In this document: piece after piece, positions 56,915 through 64,000 of the stretch
Layout of the letters: every line of letters begins with the position of its first letter
Numbering within the stretch: the first letter of the stretch is position 1
Source: Epiperipatus broadwayi
Lineage: Eukaryota; Onychophora; Udeonychophora; Euonychophora; Peripatidae
DNA length: 64,000 bases
Direction of reading: 5' to 3'
Assembly (NCBI GenBank): GCA_028023455.1
Contig: JAQFVV010012398.1
Span: forward strand, 9,756,682 to 9,820,681
Made by a program: the position numbers and the translations under genes
The notes under the pieces: generated by a model
Told to the model about the DNA's origin: nothing
Databases searched by the model: none
What the model saw: the letters and a program-made list of their open reading frames with translations, nothing else

Positions 56915-59900
56915 CAGACTACATATTATTTTATTCTATTTAATACACCATTTTGTTGTTAAATATATTATTTTCATTTTATATAATATGTATTTGTAAC
57001 AAATTCATAAATAAATAAAGACATTTCTTATGAATTTTTATTTTTATATACATTTGATTTGTTATTAGTATATTTTTTTATAATGATTAATATTGTTTTG
57101 ATAAATTATTTTTATTATAAGATATATAATTATACTTTATTTAATAGATACTTGTAGATGTAAATTTAATAATAATGCAAACATTTTTTTTAGCAATTAG
57201 TTTTTCATGTAGCTCCATCAAACAGGTAGATTATATTTTATATTAGCATCATTGTATTAATAATTATATACTACAAAGCTAATCTCTCACACCAAACCAG
57301 ACTATCTTCTCTAAGCCTTTATTTCTTTTGTTCGTCTCAAAAACTCATAGATACATGTTTAAAATCATTATTCTATTTCTTTCTTGTACATCTAAATGTA
57401 TAGTCATTTCAATTCTAATTGCTTTTCTTTGTTTCTTAAAAAAAAAAAAACAACTTTCATCCGCCTGTGTTTTTTGACATTTTTCCTTCATTAACTTAGT
57501 TTTTTTCAGCTTCTAGTCTTTTCTAAATTCTACACTTTTAAAATCTCCACTTTGTTCCCTCATTTTTTCTAATTGGTCACATTTCAGCTACTTATAAATA
57601 CTGCTGAAGCATTTAACAAATTTTTCACTCACAGATTAATCTTCTACATTTATAAAAGCTTGTTTAGTCATTGTGGTTTTTATTATAACATAATAACTTT
57701 TATGGAAAATAGTCTTTTCTTCTCTAGCTATTTTTCTTTCATTGCTTTAATTTTACTGTATTTATTTTCATTCTAAACTTATAACTCTTGTTATATCTAT
57801 AATAAAAGGTCTATTTAATCTTGCAAATGTATTCTGATTCATTTACAAATTTTTAAATTCATTTAGAGTACAATTCCTCCCACTCTTATCTCAAAGAACA
57901 AGTGACAATTTTGGTCATATTTGCCTTTTTATATTGAATCGTAATCTTCACCTATTTATAAAAATTATTAAAAGAAATATTTCTTATTTGAATTTCATTT
58001 TTAAAATGGGAAATGAATTTTGGTTGAGATATCATAAAAGAATAAAAATATCTTAAATTTCAAAATTAAACTTATTATTAAAATTTCATGCAAAAATTTT
58101 TCTTTACTGGCATTTACGAAAGCAATTCTTATTAGCCAGTAAAAAGTTTCTGCTTTATCATAATTTATGTCTTGTCTTCTTAAAAGCAAATACTTTCAAA
58201 TAAAATCTAATTGTAATGGTTTTTTGTTTAAAATAAACATTTTACAAATACCAAGGGTCAAAAAATCTCCCAATCAGTGATGATGTCAGTTTTATTGTAT
58301 TCTGATACAATCAATCAGGGAATTATTGGCTTGCTGTCATATTTAAATTTGTGATATTTGTATAAGATCTGTATGATAATGACATCTTAATTTTTTTAAA
58401 ACTAATTTAGTTATAATGTCTGTGCAAAAAAACACTTATGGAAAATTAATGTTTTTTTAGTGAAGAAAGGCTGAAAGTGAAGAGCACCATCATAATACTT
58501 TAAATGCTCAAAATTTATGAGAAATTGCTGACTTCCCTCAAACACTTTAATAAACAATTTTTATTATAGTTTTGATTCCTTTGTTTTCAATATAGCCTAA
58601 AAAGCAACCTAATTCTCTTCATTAAATATCTTGTCAACATCCATAAAACAAATGCCAGACCATTTATGTCTTCTATATATTTTTGAACAAATAGTTCTCA
58701 TTATTTCAGATGTACCTCTTGGCCTATATCATTTCAAATTTAAACCATTATCTTAAAAAAATAATTGAAATTAATCAGACATTTGTACAAATAATTGCCT
58801 ATATATATAATATCAAATATCAAAAACTAAAGTAGTCAATAAAATAAACCAAGTTATAATGGAATCACTAGCCTAAATAACATTTATATAATTTCTTCTT
58901 TTTATAAGATATGTTTATATGGGTGAAAGTAATTTGAGTTAATGTAAACGATAAGTATTTTAGTTTGCAGTCTAAAGTTGTCTTCATTGAGAAAAATATA
59001 AAAAAAAATTAAGAAATTTTTTTAATGAAGATTTATGACTATGAAACTATTAACTTGTTTAAAAGTTGTTTTTTTTTTGTTTTGTATTAAAGATAATTGG
59101 AACTTCAGTTGAAATTATGGGAAGGTAGTAGGACATACATATGCTTCATGCTATGTAATTTGTATTTAAGAAGTCTGCCTTGGAAGAGAAATTATTGTTA
59201 ATGATTTTTTGAATTTGATTGGCCTTCTAGATATTTAATAGGGAATTGATATACTTGGTTTAATATATACATATAAGGAGATGTAAGTATATGTAAAGTG
59301 CATATATACAAAGTTACAATTTGTATTTGCTCTTTAAATTATTATTTTTTCATATTATAATAAATTATTGCATGGTTAATTTTTCTTTTTATTTGCTTTG
59401 TTAAGAAAGAAATTATACCTCTCATGTATTGTTTGACAATATGTATAATGCTGTATAAGAAATAAAATATGCAAATATTTTGATTTGTAATGAGAAGTAT
59501 TAATTATTATATATACGATTTTATTTTTTATTTAATTATAATTTTATAAATAATGTAATAAATAAACCTGTTACTAAAATATCTAATTTAAAAAAAAAAA
59601 AAAACTTATCTATTAACATTTGCAATTTAAGAGTAAATATAAATTTAAAAACTTTAAAAATGAGTAGTTTTTTAAAAATATAATAATGATTATATTTTTT
59701 CAGTTTTATCTCCTTTCATGGTATATCAACTTTAGAGCAACTTATTTTATTTTTGTATTATGAAAATTGAAATTACAAAAATTATATTATTAAACAAAAG
59801 CAAAAAAAAAAAATACACCTGCAGTAGTAAATTAGTTAAGTACATGATAAATTAAAATTCATCTTCCATTTTATCAACTTTTATTATACATATGCTTCTT

Positions 59901-60170
59901 ATAAATAAGAAACTCATATTTAATAAATAAATAAATAATAATAAAATTATGTAATCAATAATATGTAGAGAACTATGCAATCCAGTGATTTTTATGATAT
60001 GATTTACTCACTAATCTAATTTTAACAATTCTTATATCAATTAGATAAATACACTTTATAATGCAATAATTTAAGACAAAACCTTTACATTTTTGATTGT
60101 CAGCAATCTTCATTAGAGCTATAACATATGAATATATATGAATACATGAACACAAAACATATATAACAAT
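56915..60170. other. Gene-free AT-rich DNA
   Basis: Long A/T runs and TAAA/ATAA words; no element ends, tRNA-like boxes or motif-bearing frames recognised. Frames at 57573-57776 and 58001-58189 are composition artefacts. Confidence 0.5.
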
Positions 60171-60436
60171 GGAATAAAGAGAGCGCACCAATAGTTCAAA
60201 CAAGCTCTAAATTAATAAGTGCGGCATGAGAAAATATTTAAAATCTCTATCCAGAACACTCTCACATCCAGACCAACTGGTTTCGAGCTTATGGCTCACT
60301 TCAGTGGAGAGCTATAAGCTCGAAACCAGTTGGTCTGGAGATGAGAATGTTCTGAATAAAGATTTTAAATATTTTCTCATGCCGCACTTATTAATTAAGA
60401 GCTTGTTTGAGCTATTGGTATGCTCTCTTTATTGGA
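60171..60436. repeat. Palindrome centred on a hammerhead-like core
   Basis: Arms of ~130 bp (60171-60300 and 60306-60436) are inverted copies, marked by AATAAAGAGAGC, CAAACAAGCTC, GTGCGGCATGAGAAAATATTT and CCAGACCAACTGGTTTCGAG. The right arm contains GAGC-TATAA-GCTC-GAAAC (about 60313-60330) followed by CCAG-TTGGT-CTGG, i.e. a perfect stem II, the GAAA box and a possible stem III. The CTGATGA box has decayed to CAGTGGA. Confidence 0.75.
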
Positions 60437-60566
60437 TTTTTGTAACTACAAGCTTACAAAAGTAATGTCATGTTATATATGACTTGCTTTATTAATTATT
60501 ATATATAACAATATTTAAATAATATATAATAATATATAACCTATTTTATAGTTTGATGTTTGTTTA

Positions 60567-60570
<4 letters not shown>

Positions 60571-60606
<36 letters not shown>
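60571..60606. repeat. (TA)n microsatellite
   Basis: About 18 TA units. 60607-61404 beyond it is AT-rich with a G-run and poly-T stretches, and nothing recognised. Confidence 0.9.
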
Positions 60607-60610
<4 letters not shown>

Positions 60611-61404
60611 ACAGAGGTACATTGTGACCGAATGTGTAGTTTTCTTTAAGAGTAAAAATATTTAGTAAATTTCATCTTTAAAAATAAAAATGGAAAAAAT
60701 TAAAGTAAAATAAAAGTTTTAAAAGTTGAAGAAAAAGAAAATTAAAAACAAAAGATTAGGGTAGGGGGGCTGATTGTTAAAGAAAAAAAACGATTTTAAA
60801 AGGAGGGTAAGATTTTTTTTTTTAAAAGATAAAGTGAAATAAAAATGATTTAATATTACTTTTATTTGATTCCTAAAAAAAGTAAAAGAAAAAAAGATGG
60901 AGTCCAATTGTCTTATAATAAAAGGATTAAATGTGTGTATGTATATAAAATTTTGAATAAAGAAAAGAAATAGAAGCCCAATCAGAGCGAAGTCAAATAT
61001 ATGAGGGATCCGCGAGATAAAAAAAAAAAGCTGGATATAAGCAAACTTTGTTATTGTTAAGATGTTCTTTTTCTATATTCCATTTTTTCATTCCATTTAA
61101 AAATATTTGTAGAATCAAAATTTATAGATTTGTTCAAAATCATTCAATTCAAATTAATCAATTTTAGTCAAAATAAAAATTTAGAATCAAAGCAGCAAGA
61201 TAAAACTTTAGAAGTTATTATTTGGACAAAATGATGGATTGCTGAATCATTGTATCATGCAGCTGGCTGAAGCCTTCTCTGCAGCACCATCAGCAGAGAG
61301 TTCAAAGAACAAACCATGTTCGAATGAAGTCGAAAGAACAGTGGAGTATTCATGACGAGATCCACAAGTGTCATATAATATTGTAAATTTAGGAAATATT
61401 TACA

Positions 61405-61496
61405 TGGAGTTTAGCGCTAACTGGTTAGAACAAACATTCTATAGAAGCTACATTTTGTCATGCCCATATCAATTCAGATTCAAATCCTAAGTAATG
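61405..61496 (+). repeat. Decayed tRNA-like SINE head
   Basis: TTAGCGCTAACTGGTTAGAAC (A-box-like) and, ~55 bp later, CAGATTCAAATCCTAAG (B-box-like). The anticodon arm is unclear. An A-rich tail (AATAAATAAATAAA, about 61538) follows. Confidence 0.5.
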
Positions 61497-62879
61497 TTTC
61501 ATTTTCCTATTCTCTAATTCTTGATCTTTAAGCTGTGATAAATAAATAAATAAAAACTTTTAACTTTACGAACTAGTATCTTGAAGATATAAATTATATT
61601 GGCTCCATAGTTCAACCGTTTATTCAGAATCATTAATTGGGTGTATGTGTGAATTTTAATTTAATATGTTCTGTATACTTTTAGTTATTTATGATTTCAA
61701 ATATTTATTCAAATGAAAAGAGTGTGTGTGGTTGTATTATAAAACAAAACGATTGTATTTTAAAAAAAGATTTAAACTGTTGTTGAAATATTTATGTTGA
61801 TAGACGAACATACATATTTATGATGAGATATTTTTAGTAATGTGGGAATTGAAAGACTTAAATTGTTACTGAGAAGTGATTAAGTTACAACTAAATGAAT
61901 AAAGAGTATTTTTTTTAAAATAAGGATTTTTTTGAATGATGCCAACATTTTATCGTAAGGTAAATCATTATTATTAAAAAAGAATTTTAGAGTAGGCAGA
62001 GATTTTTTTTAAGACAGCTATAACTCGATGAGCTAGCTGGGATTTGAGGTAATAGATTCATTGCTGGTCGAGTAAACAGGTCAATTACTCCATGATTAAC
62101 TGGTGCCTAAAGGGTTTACCTCAAAATAAATAGTGTTTAGTTTAGTAGCCAAGTTTATCTTATTGGTAGCTTGCTGCCAAGGATATTTCTCACTCTACCT
62201 GAGAACCAAAAACCTTCAGAGATTGGATAATTTGTTAATGAAGGAAGAATAATAATATATTTCTATTGTTATTATTAAATAAAATAAAGAAGGTGGGCAG
62301 TTCAATTGGCATATCAATGTGGCCCGAAACTAGACATTTCAAATGGTAGGACCAATATAGACTGTAGCTGGACGTTTCAGATGGTGTGGCCAAAGTCAGC
62401 CATAAATAACATAAGTGACAGTTAGTGAGAAATAAGTTAGAAAGCGTGATAGTATTGTTTTTAGAAAACTGGTCAGATTAGCGCAACCAATAAAAAGTGA
62501 TTTTTATATGACCATATATAATGTGGAGGCATAATTGTTAAAAAAAAGAGAAGGGGACATTCCAGGTGAATTATGATAGACAAACAGAAAGCATAAAAGT
62601 AGAAGAGGGTTAAAGTTGGTTGTATGTATGTTTTAAAATAAAGAAAAGGAATTTTACTGTTTAAATAAACCTAGAATAGATTAGTTGTGAAATGCAAATA
62701 GCGAGCCAGGTTATAAAAATAAAGACTTTCTCGGGAAACAGAGGGGAAATACCGAATAGACACTTAGAGAGCTTGGAGCAGTTTTTCTCATGTAATGAAT
62801 TCAGTGAATCGATTAAAGTTAGTAAGGCCAGTAGTTACAAACAGGATGAGGCTGGAATTTGGTGGGAGTGAATGGGAAT
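61497..62879. other. Region upstream of the second Gypsy gag
   Basis: AT-rich to about 62280, then less AT-rich. 62325-62395 holds a ~47-bp degenerate direct repeat (GACATTTCAAATGGT / GACGTTTCAGATGGT). If the element at 62.88 kb is complete on its left, its LTR and leader should lie here, but I could not define LTR ends without the 3' copy. Confidence 0.4.
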
Positions 62880-64000
62880 AAAAACAACAAACTTTGAGGA
62901 ATACAAATGAGCATTGCTGCCTAGCTATTGGGAGGAGGGACTTCAGGAGATGGTTAAGCATCAGCATCACAGGACAAATGGTGAACAGGGGAGTTATTGA
63001 GCATGTTTTTCACAGACAAGTGGCTAAACTGAGAAGGGTCACAGCATACAAGCTATCTGAACAACAGATCTTGCATACAGTAAGGCAGGGTTTTCCAGAA
63101 AACATTTGAAATATAATAATGGGAAAGGATACCATAGAACAAACTGCAGAAATACTCATGATGTTGGACAGTGATAGACAATATAAGAAAAATCGGAGAA
63201 AAGGGAAAGTCGAGAATACTTGTGAGCAAGCACCAAACTTAATACAAAACGAGAAGTAGAAAATAAGAATGGCACCTGTCATGTCCTAAAATAAAAATCA
63301 AAGGAAAAATGGTTAACACACCATTTGATTCAGGAAGTCAAGTATCAGTGATTTATAGAAAACTTTTAATGAAATTAATCGGAGCAATTTGAAAATCAAA
63401 ATCTTGCCACTAAAAAATGTATAAATAATGTTGGCGAATGGAAAAAGAGCCAAGTTGGCATTGGAACAAGCTTGGGTAAGTATGAGTATAGCAGGAAAGG
63501 AATACAACCATGTTACATTGATCTTAGAGGGACTAATACATGATGCTATCCTGGGGTCGGACTTTATGTGTGAAGCAGAATGTGTGCTAGATTATGAAAA
63601 GTGACAGGTGAGAATTAGCAAGGCGGAAATCCCATTTGATGTTTACGGAGAACTGACCATATCACCCTCAAGCATACCCTATACCACACCATTACAAAAA
63701 TGCAGTGGAGGAACAATTAGAGAATATGTTAAAATGGGGAATTATTTCTAAGTGCTCCTCTCCATACAATAACCCACTGGTGACAGTAAAGAAAAAGAAC
63801 GGGTCTATTCGATTATGCCTAGATGCATGGCGATTGAATAAAATAACAGTGTTAGACACCAATGCACCACCACCTATAAGTGAATTATTAATGAAATTCA
63901 ATAAGAAAAGATCCATTTTCAACTTTTGATTTAATGGCCAGTTACTGGCAGATCAAGCTGCATCCTGAGGATCGGAAATACACTGCTTTCCATTATAAAG
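62880..64000 (+). pseudogene. Second Gypsy element: gag end, protease, start of RT (runs off window)
   Basis: Gag-like frame with VFHRQVAKLRRVTAYKLSEQ (about 63007-63066) and QILHTVRQGFPENI to 63109, then IIMGKDTIEQTAEILMMLDS in another frame. Protease: NTPFDSGSQVSVIYRKLL (63315-63368) with the DSG active-site triplet, and later HDAILGSDFMCEAECVLDYE (63540-63599). RT N-terminus: VEEQLENMLKWGIISKCSSP, YNNPLVTVKKKNGSIRLCL and DAWRLNKITV (63704-63860), then a frameshift near 63922 followed by DLMASYWQIKLHPEDRKYTA to the edge. Gag lacks the zinc knuckles seen in the first element, so this is a different Gypsy family. Stops and frameshifts show it is degenerate. Confidence 0.85.

Overview
This window looks like an intergenic, repeat-dense stretch of an animal genome, most likely an AT-rich invertebrate; I cannot name the species. 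It is clearly nuclear eukaryotic DNA: base composition is strongly A+T, poly-A/T runs and (TA)n tracts are everywhere, there are no operons or ribosome binding sites, and every recognisable coding segment is a transposon protein. I found no convincing host gene, no rRNA and no intact tRNA. Nearly all retroelement reading frames are broken by stops and frameshifts, so this is mostly fossil mobile DNA.

Layout. 0-7 kb: a hAT-like MITE, a tRNA-related SINE inverted pair, a minus-strand RTE-type LINE, a hammerhead-ribozyme-like module and a 1.5 kb palindrome of four ~400 bp units (two head-to-tail, then two inverted). 7-17 kb: AT-rich DNA with stacked (TA)n hairpins and two more ribozyme-like modules. 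17-23 kb: three LINE remnants in a row on the plus strand. 23-32 kb: gene-free DNA with another RTE fragment, a GA-rich tract, tRNA-derived SINE pairs and ~310 bp and ~210 bp tandem arrays.

32.5-56.9 kb is best read as one Ty3/Gypsy-type LTR retrotransposon swollen by nested insertions: 5' LTR (32.53-33.19 kb), gag, a MITE, the first half of integrase, then about 11.5 kb of foreign DNA, the second half of integrase, a minisatellite-bearing hAT-like piece, a purine tract and a 3' LTR (from 50.27 kb). The 3' LTR is itself split by a 5.05 kb L1/Tx1-like LINE with a 13 bp target duplication. The 11.5 kb block holds two direct copies of a ~1.3 kb segment. At the same internal site one copy carries a double palindrome flanked by three identical 16 bp repeats, and the other a Penelope-like inverted repeat that encodes a GIY-YIG-type domain. 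That inverted repeat has one SINE, one hAT MITE and one ribozyme/RTE chimera, each present in only one arm.

57-62.9 kb is gene-free apart from a palindrome centred on a hammerhead-like core and a tRNA-like SINE. At 62.9 kb a second, different Gypsy element (gag, protease, start of reverse transcriptase) runs off the right edge.

The strongest recurring theme is inverted-repeat architecture, repeatedly associated with a short CTGATGA ... GAAA module that resembles hammerhead ribozymes of Penelope-like elements and retrozymes. All family assignments come from motif reading by eye, with no database search.
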